Source: Hymenobacter terricola (GTDB taxonomy: Bacteria > Bacteroidota > Bacteroidia > Cytophagales > Hymenobacteraceae). Taken from it: a stretch of 47,939 bases of DNA. The stretch is taken from positions 1-47,939 of the forward strand of contig NZ_JAGEMO020000028.1 of the NCBI RefSeq assembly GCF_017921975.2. Reading direction: 5' to 3'. The position numbers and the translations under genes were made by a program. The notes beneath the pieces were generated by a model. That model saw only the letters and a program-made list of their open reading frames with translations, did not search any database and was not told the DNA's origin. Below, piece by piece: positions 24,372 through 32,339 of this stretch. Positions within the stretch are counted from its first letter, which is position 1; each line of letters begins with the position of its first letter.

Positions 24372-24417
24372 TTTGCGCGGAAAATTTGGAGATAAAGGGC
24401 CCGGATAAGAACCAGAA

Positions 24418-24525
24418 CGTCCTGCCGAGCGCAGCCGGGGCATCCCGCTCGGAGCAGTAATCAAACCCATTAAATCATTGAGTTACTACCCCGGGCGGGA
24501 TGCCCCGGCAGCGCTCGGCAGGACG
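24418..24525. repeat. Intergenic palindrome, family P, copy 5 (diverged arms)
   Basis: The arms are CGTCCTGCCGAGCGCAGCCG and GCAGCGCTCGGCAGGACG, with a middle GGGGCATCCCG paired with CGGGATGCCCC. The centre keeps GCAGTAATCAAACCCATTAAATC-type sequence in pieces. Several arm positions differ from copy 1, and many are changed on both sides so that pairing is kept. Confidence 0.88.
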
Positions 24526-24550
24526 GGCTTTTATCGTTCTTTCAGAAGCC

Positions 24551-25561
24551 TTATAGCGACCCGCGCCGAATCGTATAGAACGGGTTTTTCACCTTCACCC
24601 GCTGTTTTTCCAGCAGCAGGGTGGCGGCGGTGCGGCCCATGGCCTCGAAGTCGGTGGTAATCACCGTCATGTTGAGCAGCTCTTTGAGGGGCGTTTCGTT
24701 GAAGGAAATGATGCCCACTTCGCGGCCCAGCAGGTAGCTGGTCTGGCGGATTTTTTTCACCAGCTCCACCAGGTCCGTTTCGCGGATTACGACGTAGGCC
24801 GTGCCGGCGGTCACCACCTCATTCATGGCATTTTCGACCACCGAAAACTCCTTGTTCCGCATCAGACAGAAGGAGCGGAAGCCCCACGGCAATTCCTCCG
24901 GGTGGTTGGCATCGGAGGGCAGCACCAGCACGAGGCGGGAATATTTTTCGAGCAGGTCCTCGGCGTTTTCGAGGGCGGTGAAAATGTCCTTGTCGAAGTC
25001 CTGAAATACGCGCAGGCAATCGTGGGTGAGTTCCGGAATGTCTTTGTCGAGCAGCACCAGTTCCTGCGAGGGAATGGTGTTGAGAATGGCCCGGAAAATG
25101 GCCTTATCGGTGTCCAGCGTGAAGTGCGGCATCACCACGTAGTAGTTGTATTTGCCCAGGTTTTTGGCAATAATTTCCTGGAACAGGTTCACGTTGTAGT
25201 GATGAATCTGCAAGTCCACCGTGGCACGGTCGCCCAGGGTTTCGAGGAAGGCGTAGTAGATGATTTTTTTGTAGGAGCTCAGCTTGTTGAACACCAGCAG
25301 GATTTTCAGCTTCGACGTATCGCTGGCTTCCACGTAGTAGCCCTTGCCCTGCACCGAGGTGATGAAGCCGCGCTCGCGCAGCTCGCGGTAGGCTTTCTCC
25401 ACGGTGTCGCGGGCCAGGTAGTGCTCCACGCTCAGCTCGCTGATACTCGGCAGGTGGTCGCCGTTCTTCAGCACGCCACGCTCAATATCCATGATGACCG
25501 ACTGCACAATCTGCTTGTACTTCGGCGTTTTATCAAGGGGTTTTAGTTGGAGTTGGTACAT
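24551..25561 (-). CDS. GntR-type transcriptional regulator with periplasmic-binding-protein-like effector domain
   Basis: This 336-residue protein has an N-terminal GntR winged helix at residues 12-78 (IVQSVIMDIERGVLKNGDHLPS, LARDTVEKAYRELRERGFI, GKGYYV). It is followed by a LacI-like sugar-binding fold (KILLVFNKLSSYKKIIYYAFL to GIISFNETPLKELLNMTVIT). This architecture is common for Bacteroidota sugar regulators that respond to a monosaccharide. Its place between rhaI and rhaEW makes it a candidate rhamnose-responsive regulator. It is the only DNA-binding protein of the catabolic part of the window. GntR proteins usually bind palindromes, whereas the shared element here is a direct repeat, so it is not certain that it recognises that element. 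Its own promoter region has a TACATTTG box near 25686-25693 on the minus strand. Confidence 0.88.
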   Translation of the reverse strand: MYQLQLKPLDKTPKYKQIVQSVIMDIERGVLKNGDHLPSISELSVEHYLARDTVEKAYRELRERGFITSVQGKGYYVEASDTSKLKILLVFNKLSSYKKIIYYAFLETLGDRATVDLQIHHYNVNLFQEIIAKNLGKYNYYVVMPHFTLDTDKAIFRAILNTIPSQELVLLDKDIPELTHDCLRVFQDFDKDIFTALENAEDLLEKYSRLVLVLPSDANHPEELPWGFRSFCLMRNKEFSVVENAMNEVVTAGTAYVVIRETDLVELVKKIRQTSYLLGREVGIISFNETPLKELLNMTVITTDFEAMGRTAATLLLEKQRVKVKNPFYTIRRGSL

Positions 25562-25685
25562 CCCGGGTGGTGGGCAAGTCAGGTGATTTCCAGCCGTGCT
25601 ACTTCAGGTAAACCCGATGGGCAGCGGCAGAATTCAGCAAGGTGGAAGGAGGTGGGCAAAAAGACGGTACGCGCAGGTCTTACCT

Positions 25686-25693
25686 CAAATGTA
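25686..25693 (-). promoter_or_regulatory. Candidate -7 box for the GntR gene
   Basis: TACATTTG on the minus strand fits the Bacteroidota TAnnTTTG consensus. It lies 125 nt before the start codon. The surrounding 25562-25738 region shows nothing else recognisable. Confidence 0.4.
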
Positions 25694-25738
25694 GCCTTTT
25701 CAGCAATGTCCAGGGCATAAATCCGGCAATAATAAAAC

Positions 25739-25834
25739 AGCACGTCGTGCCGGGCCTACCGAAGCTGCTCTATTGCAATAGTAATTAATTACTTAAGCAG
25801 TAGCGAAGCTTCAACAAGCTCAGCACGACGTGCT
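25739..25834. repeat. Intergenic palindrome, family P, copy 6
   Basis: The arms AGCACGTCGTGC and GCACGACGTGCT bound an internal palindrome AGTAATTAATTACTT. The GAAGC motifs of the family are present on both sides. It separates the GntR gene from the 3' end of rhaEW. Confidence 0.85.
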
Positions 25835-25850
25835 GATAAATCATTGCTGG

Positions 25851-27959
25851 CTAGCGAACAAAGGCCATAGCCACGCCACCGTCGACGTTCAGCACGTTGC
25901 CTGTGGATTTGCTCAGCGAGCCGTCCACGAACACGCGCACGGCTTTGGCGATGTCTTCGGCCAGCAGCTCCTCGCCCAGCAGCGTGCGCTTGGCGTAGTG
26001 CTGGGGCAGCTCTTCCACCGTGATGCCGTAGGCTTTGGCGCGGCCGGCGGCCCAGTCGCCTTCCCAGATTTTGGAGCCGCGCAGCACGGCGTCGGGATTC
26101 ACGGTGTTGACGCGGATTTTGTCGGCCCCCAGCTCGGCGGCCAGCAGGCGGCTCATGTGCAGCTGGGCGGCTTTGGCCGTGCCATAAGCCACGTTGTTGG
26201 GGCCGGCCACGAGGCCGTTTTTGCTGGCGATGTTCACAATATCACCGCCCAGCGCCTGCTGGCGCAGAATGGTGACAGCGGCCTGGCTCACCAGGAACTG
26301 GCCCTTCACGAGCACGTCGTTCAGGATGTCCCAGTCGGCTTGCGTGGTTTCGGCCAAGGGCTTGCTGATGCTCAGGCCGGCGCAGTTCACGATGATGTCG
26401 ACGCCACCGAACTGCAGCACGCCGGCTTTCAGCGACTCAGCAATGCTCTCGGCGCTGGTTACTTCGATGGGCGCGGTGATGGCGCTGTCCTTGCCGAACT
26501 GCCTGCGCAGGTCGGTCTGGGTTTCTTCCAGGCGGTCGCGGTCCACGGCCACCACGCAGGCGCCGAATTTGAGCAGCTCTTCGCAAATGGCTTTGCCGAT
26601 GCCGCCGGTGCCGCCCGTCACGTAGGCCACCTTGCCCGAGAGGGCTTTGGGCGGGGCCATGCGCTGGAGCTTGGCTTCTTCCAGCAGCCAGTATTCGATG
26701 TTGAAGGCTTCCTGCTCGGGCAGGCCCTGGTAGGTGCTCACGGCCTCGGCGCCCTTCATCACGTTGATGGCGTTGGTGTAGAATTCGGCGGCCACACGGG
26801 CGGTCTGCTTGTCCTTGGCGAAGGCGAACATGCCCACGCCGGGCCACAGGATGATGACCGGGTTGGGGTCGCGAATGGCGGGTGAGTTGGCGTGCTTGCA
26901 GCGCTCGTAGTAAGCCGCGTACTCTTTCCGGTAGGCTTCAAACTGGCCTTCCAGGTAGGTTTTCACGCTGGCGGCATCCGATTGCATCACGTCGGCATCA
27001 AGCACGAGCGGGCGGATTTTGGTGCGCAGGAAATGGTCGGGGCAGCTGGTACCTTTGGCCGCGAGGCGGGCCAGGTCGTGCGAGTTCACGAATTCGAGCA
27101 CGCGGCTGTCATCGGTGTAGTGGCCCAGCATGCGGCGGTGGCCCGATGCCAGGCCGCGCAGCACGGGCATTACGGCAGCCGCGGCGGTGCGGCGGCCGGC
27201 GGCATCCAGGGTTTGGGCGCTTTTCTCTCCGCCGAAAACCGGCCCTTTCTTGCCGTAGTTGGCTTCGAGGTAAGTCGCCGCCTGCTCGATGACTTCGAGC
27301 GTATTGAGGTAGGACTCGTACGAGGTATCGCCCCAGGTAAACAGGCCGTGGCCGCCGAGGATAACGCCGCGCAGGCCGGGGTTGTCGGCCACGATTTTCT
27401 CCAGCTGCAGGCCCAGGTCGAAGCCGGGTTTCTGCCAGGGCAGCCAGCCCATGGTGTCGCCCCAGATTTCTTTCATGATGGCCTCGCCGTCCTTGCTGGC
27501 CGCGATGGCAATCAGGGCATCGGGGTGCAGGTGGTCGATGTGCTTGAAGGGCAGCAGGCCGTGCAGCGGGGTATCAATGCTGGGCGTGGCGCACTTGGGG
27601 TCGAAGAGGCAGTACTCGAACAGGCCCACCATTTCATCTTCGAACTCCAGGCCCCGGTAGCGGCCTTTGAGTTGGTGCAGCTTCTCCACGTAGAGGTTGG
27701 CGCAGCCGGCTTTGGTGAGCGTGCCGATGTCGCCGCCCGAGCCTTTTACCCACATGACTTCGGCGGCTTCGCCGGTGACGGGGTTGGTTTCGGTGATTTT
27801 GCAGGAAGTGTTGCCGCCGGCGTAGTTGGTCAGGCGCAGGTCGGCGCCGAGCAGGTTCGAACGGTAGAGGAACAGCGCGACTTCGTCGGCACTGATTTCC
27901 AGAGCCTTGGCCTCGTCCCAGAGGTAGCTAACGTGCTGGAAAGTGAGGGTTTTTTCCAT
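25851..27959 (-). CDS. rhaEW: Bifunctional rhamnulose-1-phosphate aldolase / L-lactaldehyde dehydrogenase
   Basis: This 702-residue fusion has an N-terminal class II aldolase/adducin domain (residues about 20-400; NYAGGNTSCKI, VKGSGGDIGTLTKAG, HLHPDALIAIAAS, LGGHGLFTWG). It is joined to a C-terminal short-chain dehydrogenase (about 435-702; YVTGGTGGIGKAICEEL, IVNCAGLSISKPL, YGTAKAAQLHMSRLLAAELG, VLNVDGGVAM). The histidines of HLHPDA and GGHG bind the metal, and Y and K of YGTAK are the dehydrogenase pair. The enzyme splits rhamnulose 1-phosphate into dihydroxyacetone phosphate and L-lactaldehyde and oxidises the latter to L-lactate with NAD+. This hands the product to LutABC encoded nearby. 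Its promoter faces that of rhaT. Confidence 0.95.
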   Translation of the reverse strand: MEKTLTFQHVSYLWDEAKALEISADEVALFLYRSNLLGADLRLTNYAGGNTSCKITETNPVTGEAAEVMWVKGSGGDIGTLTKAGCANLYVEKLHQLKGRYRGLEFEDEMVGLFEYCLFDPKCATPSIDTPLHGLLPFKHIDHLHPDALIAIAASKDGEAIMKEIWGDTMGWLPWQKPGFDLGLQLEKIVADNPGLRGVILGGHGLFTWGDTSYESYLNTLEVIEQAATYLEANYGKKGPVFGGEKSAQTLDAAGRRTAAAAVMPVLRGLASGHRRMLGHYTDDSRVLEFVNSHDLARLAAKGTSCPDHFLRTKIRPLVLDADVMQSDAASVKTYLEGQFEAYRKEYAAYYERCKHANSPAIRDPNPVIILWPGVGMFAFAKDKQTARVAAEFYTNAINVMKGAEAVSTYQGLPEQEAFNIEYWLLEEAKLQRMAPPKALSGKVAYVTGGTGGIGKAICEELLKFGACVVAVDRDRLEETQTDLRRQFGKDSAITAPIEVTSAESIAESLKAGVLQFGGVDIIVNCAGLSISKPLAETTQADWDILNDVLVKGQFLVSQAAVTILRQQALGGDIVNIASKNGLVAGPNNVAYGTAKAAQLHMSRLLAAELGADKIRVNTVNPDAVLRGSKIWEGDWAAGRAKAYGITVEELPQHYAKRTLLGEELLAEDIAKAVRVFVDGSLSKSTGNVLNVDGGVAMAFVR

Positions 27960-28010
27960 GATAATGCTTCGGTTTCAGTTAACCAGAAAACGGGATAGTT
28001 GCTTTTTTTA

Positions 28011-28055
28011 CAAAGGTGCCGGGGCGAGCCAGGGCCAACCTCCTGCACTCTCCTG
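28011..28055 (-). promoter_or_regulatory. Composite CAGGA element (site B) and -7 box for rhaEW
   Basis: On the minus strand CAGGA (28055-28051), N5 and CAGGA (28045-28041) are followed by GGTTGG. CACCTTTG ends at 28011, 35 nt from the first base of the second half-site. It is one of the two sites with two perfect half-sites. The start codon lies 51 nt downstream. Confidence 0.68.
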
Positions 28056-28139
28056 CTTGCCATAAAAATTATTGTGCCGCGGGGCAGAACTGAAACGTGA
28101 GGGCGTTTTCACCGCAGGATTTGGCCGTTACTTCGCGTT

Positions 28140-28184
28140 CAGGAGAGCACAGGAAGGTTTGTACTCACTAACCCGGCAGCTTTG
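28140..28184 (+). promoter_or_regulatory. Composite CAGGA element (site A) and -7 box for rhaT
   Basis: CAGGA (28140), GAGCA, CAGGA (28150), then AGGTT and CAGCTTTG ending at 28184, again 35 nt from the first base of the second half-site. It is divergent to site B with 84 nt between the two direct repeats. The rhaT ATG is 18 nt after the -7 box. Confidence 0.68.
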
Positions 28185-28202
28185 CCTAAAATCCTAACTA
28201 CT

Positions 28203-29291
28203 ATGGCTGTCATCTGGGGAGTTATCCTTCATGCGCTCGGCGGCTTCGCCTCCGGCAGTTTTTACCTGCCCTACAAGAAAATCAACGGCTGGGCCTGGGA
28301 AAGCTACTGGCTGGTGGGTGGCATCGTGAGCTGGCTGGTGGCGCCGTGGGTGCTGGGCTACCTCACCGTGCCGCACCTGTTCGAGGTGCTGCACCAGGCA
28401 CCCAATTCTACTATTGCCTGGGCGTATTTCTGGGGAATACTGTGGGGCACGGGCGGGCTCACGTTCGGGCTGGCCATGCGGTATCTGGGCTTGTCGCTGG
28501 GCATGGCCGTCACGCTGGGGCTGTGCGCGGTGTTCGGCACGCTGGTTCCTCCTATTTACGAGGGCAAGATGGGCGAGCTGGTGGCCTCGGCCTCGGGCCG
28601 GTACATTATGCTGGGGCTGGGCGTGTGCGTGCTGGGCATTCTGATTTGCGGCCGGGCGGGCCTGTTGAAAGAAAAGACGCTGACCACGGAGCAAAAGCAG
28701 GAATCCATCGCGGAGTTTGACCTGCGCAAGGGCCTGATGGTGGCTGTGTTTTCGGGTATCATGAGTGCCTGCTTCTCGTTCGGCCTCACGGCCGGGCAGC
28801 CCATTGCCAAACTGGCCGCCGAACACGGCACCAACCCGCTGTTCGTGAACAACGCCATCCTGGTCATCATCCTGGCCGGCGGCCTCACTACTAATGCCAT
28901 CTGGTGCGTGTACCTCAACCTGAAGAACAACACCTACACCGACTACCTGAACCCCTCCTACCCGGCCCTGCGCAACATCATGTTCTGCGCCCTGGCGGGC
29001 ACGACGTGGTACTTCCAGTTCTTCTTTTACGGCATGGGCGACAGCCAGATGGGCGCCTACCGCTTCTCGGGCTGGACGCTGCACATGGCCTTCATCATTG
29101 CCTTTAGCAGCATGTGGGGCCTGTTGCTGCACGAGTGGCGCGGGGCCAACCGCACCACCATGCGCACGGTGTCGCTGGGCATTGTGGCGGTGGTGCTCTC
29201 CACGGTAATTGTGGGCTACGGCAACTACCTGGGCTCGCCCGAGCACAGCCAGCCGGCCCAGGACACCGCGGCGGTCAGCGCGACGGAATAG
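28203..29291 (+). CDS. rhaT: L-rhamnose-proton symporter RhaT
   Basis: This 362-residue protein has about ten membrane helices and the N-terminus of the family (MAVIWGVILHALGGFASGSFYLPYKKI...WESYWLVGGIVSW). Other family segments are GGLTFGLAMRYLGLSLGMAVTLG and WTLHMAFIIAFSSMWGLL. It imports L-rhamnose across the inner membrane with protons. ATG 28203 is chosen because the upstream TTG at 28182 falls inside the -7 element. The C-terminal 20 residues are polar and specific to this protein. It is the first gene of the plus-strand rhamnogalacturonan set and may be co-transcribed with the PL11 lyase 82 nt further on. Confidence 0.94.
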   Translation: MAVIWGVILHALGGFASGSFYLPYKKINGWAWESYWLVGGIVSWLVAPWVLGYLTVPHLFEVLHQAPNSTIAWAYFWGILWGTGGLTFGLAMRYLGLSLGMAVTLGLCAVFGTLVPPIYEGKMGELVASASGRYIMLGLGVCVLGILICGRAGLLKEKTLTTEQKQESIAEFDLRKGLMVAVFSGIMSACFSFGLTAGQPIAKLAAEHGTNPLFVNNAILVIILAGGLTTNAIWCVYLNLKNNTYTDYLNPSYPALRNIMFCALAGTTWYFQFFFYGMGDSQMGAYRFSGWTLHMAFIIAFSSMWGLLLHEWRGANRTTMRTVSLGIVAVVLSTVIVGYGNYLGSPEHSQPAQDTAAVSATE

Positions 29292-29373
29292 GCGGACGCG
29301 TCCTGGCAACTGGCGCCGCCGATGCAACAATTCCCTCTGCATGCTAAACATTAGCCCGTTCCATCCGCGTATT

Positions 29374-31329
29374 ATGGCTCACCGTTTACAGTTGCTTCTA
29401 CTGGCTATCGGACTACTGGGAGCGGCCCTTCCAGTTACGCCCCCCGCCGCGCCCCAGGCCCAGTCCGAAGCCTTAGGACGCGGCGTGGTGGCCATTGCCC
29501 AACCTGATGGAAGGGTGTTCATTAGCTGGCGGCTGCTGGCAAATGATGCGCCCACCGTAGCCTTCGACGTGTACCGCCAGGCCGACACCGTCGCCCCCGT
29601 CAAGCTGAACGACAAACCCCTGACCGCTGGCACCAACTGGCTTGACGCCAGCGCCAAAAAGGGCCAGTCCACCAGCTACTTCGTGCGCGTGGCCGGCACT
29701 TTAGCCCCCAAAGCAGCTGCCGATGCCTCGGCTACGGCCAAGGTTTGGACCGATGGCTACCTGCGCCTGCCGCTCCAGCCGCCGCCCGGCGGCACGGTGA
29801 GCAGCGGCCCCGAAACCAGCGCCTACACCTACACCGCCAACGACGCCAGCCCCGCCGACCTCGACGGCGACGGCCAGTACGAAATCGTGCTCAAATGGGA
29901 GCCCACCAACGCCCGCGACAACAGCCAGGGCGGCCTCACCGGCCCCGTCATCCTCGATGCCTACAAGCTGGACGGCACCCGCCTGTGGCGCATCAACCTG
30001 GGCCGGAATATCCGCGCCGGGGCGCACTACACCCAGTTTATGGCGTACGACCTCGACGGCGACGGCAAGGCCGAAATGGCCTGCAAAACCGCCGACGGCA
30101 CGGTGGACGGCGCGGGCAAAGTCATTGGCGATGCGAAGAAGGATTACCGCTCCCTCACCGTGCCCAGCGACGGCCCCGGCGTGCCCACCGCCCGCGACAG
30201 CAAGTACGGCCGCATCCTGGCCGGGCCGGAATACTTCACGGTGTTCAATGGCCGGACCGGCGCGGCCCTGGCCACCACCGACTACCTGCCCGCCCGGGGC
30301 GACATCGGCACCTGGGGCGGCATCGGCGGCAATGGCGGCAACGACCGCTACGGCAACCGCGCCGACCGCTTCCTGGCCGCTGTGGCCTATCTCGACGGCC
30401 AGCACCCCAGCGTGGTGATGTGCCGCGGCTACTACGGCCGCACCGTGCTCGCCGCCTGGGACTGGCGCGGCGGCCTGCTCACCTCGCGCTGGGTCTTCGA
30501 CTCGCAAGATGGCCAGAACCCCTTCTCCGGCATGGGCAACCACGGCCTGAGCGTGAACGACGTGGACGGCGACGGCAAGGACGAAATCGTGTACGGCGCG
30601 ATGGTGGTCGACGACAACGGCACCGGCCGCTACACCACCAACCTGCGCCACGGCGACGCCCTGCACGTCAGCGACTTCGACCCCGGCCTGCCCGGCCTCG
30701 AAGCCTGGGGCGTACACGAAAACGAAGAGAAAGTGCCCGGCTATGAAGCCGGCCCCGGCGCCGCCCTCTACGCCGCCGGCACGGGCAAAATCCTCTTCTC
30801 GCAATTGCCTGGCCAGGATGTGGGCCGGGGCCTGGCCGCCGACATCGACCCGCGCTATCCCGGCGCGGAACTATGGGTGAGCAACCCCGAGCTGGGCCTG
30901 CTCAGCTGCAAGGGCGAGCGCATCGGCCCCGCGCCGCGCTCGGTCAATTTCGGCCTGTGGTGGGACGGGGATTTGCTGCGCGAGCTGCTGAATGACACCC
31001 GCGTGGAAAAGTGGGACTACCAGGCCGGCCAGCTCTCGACTTTATTGGAAGGCAAAACCTTCAACGCAGCCTCCTGCAACGGCAGCAAAGCCACGCCCTG
31101 CCTCAGCGCCGACCTGCTGGGCGACTGGCGCGAGGAGGTCGTCTGGCGCACGGCCGACAACTCGGCCCTGCTCATTTTCAGCACCACCATTCCCACCACG
31201 CACCGCTTGGTGACGCTCATGCAGGACCGTGCCTACCGCCTCGGCGTGGCCCGCGAGAACGTGGGCTACAACCAGCCGCCGCATCCCGGTTTTTTCCTCG
31301 GCGAAGGCATGAAAGGCGAGGTTAATTGA
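29374..31329 (+). CDS. Rhamnogalacturonan lyase, PL11
   Basis: This 651-residue protein has a signal peptide (MAHRLQLLLLAIGLLGAALP). A fibronectin-like N-terminal region (GRVFISWRLLANDAPTVAFDVYRQ) is followed by the eight-bladed propeller of PL11. The blades have DLDGDGQYEIVLKW, YDLDGDGKAEMACK and NDVDGDGKDEIVYG calcium-binding loops, and the signatures GRNIRAGAHYTQFM and FSGMGNHGLSVND are present. The enzyme cleaves the rhamnose-galacturonate backbone of rhamnogalacturonan I by beta-elimination. An in-frame ATG at 29341 would add 11 residues before the signal peptide and is less likely. It precedes two acetylesterase genes that would prepare the substrate. Confidence 0.93.
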   Translation: MAHRLQLLLLAIGLLGAALPVTPPAAPQAQSEALGRGVVAIAQPDGRVFISWRLLANDAPTVAFDVYRQADTVAPVKLNDKPLTAGTNWLDASAKKGQSTSYFVRVAGTLAPKAAADASATAKVWTDGYLRLPLQPPPGGTVSSGPETSAYTYTANDASPADLDGDGQYEIVLKWEPTNARDNSQGGLTGPVILDAYKLDGTRLWRINLGRNIRAGAHYTQFMAYDLDGDGKAEMACKTADGTVDGAGKVIGDAKKDYRSLTVPSDGPGVPTARDSKYGRILAGPEYFTVFNGRTGAALATTDYLPARGDIGTWGGIGGNGGNDRYGNRADRFLAAVAYLDGQHPSVVMCRGYYGRTVLAAWDWRGGLLTSRWVFDSQDGQNPFSGMGNHGLSVNDVDGDGKDEIVYGAMVVDDNGTGRYTTNLRHGDALHVSDFDPGLPGLEAWGVHENEEKVPGYEAGPGAALYAAGTGKILFSQLPGQDVGRGLAADIDPRYPGAELWVSNPELGLLSCKGERIGPAPRSVNFGLWWDGDLLRELLNDTRVEKWDYQAGQLSTLLEGKTFNAASCNGSKATPCLSADLLGDWREEVVWRTADNSALLIFSTTIPTTHRLVTLMQDRAYRLGVARENVGYNQPPHPGFFLGEGMKGEVN

Positions 31330-31348
31330 GAACGTCACGCAAAAACCG

Positions 31349-31395
31349 AACGTCATGCTTCGACTCCGCTGCGCTCTGCTCTGCATGATGTTCTG
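31349..31395. repeat. Degenerate palindrome, family P, copy 7
   Basis: GAACGTCATGCTTCGACTCC and TGCTCTGCATGATGTTC are remnants of the two arms with most of the middle lost. It lies between PL11 and the first CE12 gene. Confidence 0.6.
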
Positions 31396-31408
31396 AACTC
31401 CCTCAACT

Positions 31409-32179
31409 ATGAAAACCAAAACCCTGCTGGCCTGCGCAGCGCTGCTTTTCCTCCTCGCCAGCTTCGGCAAGCCCAGTCCGCCGCCCACCCTCTACCTCAT
31501 CGGCGACTCGACGGTGAACAACCCCACCCCGCCGCAGCTGGGCTGGGGCAACGCCATTAGCACCTACTTCGACACCACGCGGCTGAAGGTGCGCAACAAC
31601 GCCAAGGCCGGCCGCAGCACCCGCACCTTCATCACGGAAGGCCGCTGGGAGAAAACCATCGCCGCCATCAAGCCCGGCGATTTTCTGATGATGCAGTTCG
31701 GCCACAACGAGGGCAGCCCGCCCGATACCAGCAAGGCCGGCCGGCGCGGCGTGCTGCGCGGCACCGGCGAGGACACCAAAAGTCTGGTCTGGCCCGACGG
31801 CCACCCCGAAACCGTGAATACCTACGGCTGGTACCTGCGCAAATTCATCCGCGAAGCCAAGGCCAAAGGGGCCACGCCGGTGGTCTGCTCCATGATTCCG
31901 CGCAACGAGTGGAAGGATGGAAAAGTCATTCGGGCCAGCAACGATTTCGGCAAGTGGGCCGCCGAAGTAGCCCAGCAGGAAGGCGTGGCCTTCATTGACT
32001 TGAACGACATCACGGCCCTGAAATACGAGAAGCTGGGGCCGGACGAAGTGAAGAAATTCTTCCCCGGCGACCACACCCACACCAACGAAGCCGGTGCCCG
32101 GCTGAACGCCGAATCGGTGGTGGACGGCATCAAAAGCAACAAGAAGCTGGCGCTGAACAAGTACCTGAAGAAGCTGTAG
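31409..32179 (+). CDS. Rhamnogalacturonan acetylesterase, CE12, first copy
   Basis: This 256-residue protein has a signal peptide (MKTKTLLACAALLFLLASFG) and an SGNH-hydrolase fold. Block I is YLIGDSTV with nucleophile S34, the glycine block is near NAISTYF/NNAKAGRST, block III is QFGHNE with N100, and block V is DHTHTNEAGA with the catalytic Asp and His. CE12 enzymes remove acetyl groups from galacturonate in rhamnogalacturonan, which opens the backbone to PL11. It is followed by a paralogue with the same motifs, separated by a palindrome. Confidence 0.92.
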   Translation: MKTKTLLACAALLFLLASFGKPSPPPTLYLIGDSTVNNPTPPQLGWGNAISTYFDTTRLKVRNNAKAGRSTRTFITEGRWEKTIAAIKPGDFLMMQFGHNEGSPPDTSKAGRRGVLRGTGEDTKSLVWPDGHPETVNTYGWYLRKFIREAKAKGATPVVCSMIPRNEWKDGKVIRASNDFGKWAAEVAQQEGVAFIDLNDITALKYEKLGPDEVKKFFPGDHTHTNEAGARLNAESVVDGIKSNKKLALNKYLKKL

Positions 32180-32221
32180 CGTGGACTCTGCGAGTCCGCG
32201 TGGTTGAACGACCAATCAGAA

Positions 32222-32319
32222 CGTCATGCAGCGCGCAGCAAAGCATCTCGCGTGCAGCAGTAAACTAATCGATTGAATTACTACCACATGCGAGATGCTT
32301 CGCTGCGCGCTGCATGACG
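32222..32319. repeat. Intergenic palindrome, family P, copy 8
   Basis: The arms CGTCATGCAGCGCGCAGC and GCTGCGCGCTGCATGACG surround an inner ACTAATCGATTGAATTA. The base pair AGCGCGC/GCGCGCT differs from the AGAGCGC/GCGCTCT of copies 2 and 3 on both sides. Confidence 0.88.
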
Positions 32320-32339
32320 GGCTAATAAATCCCCCTCCC

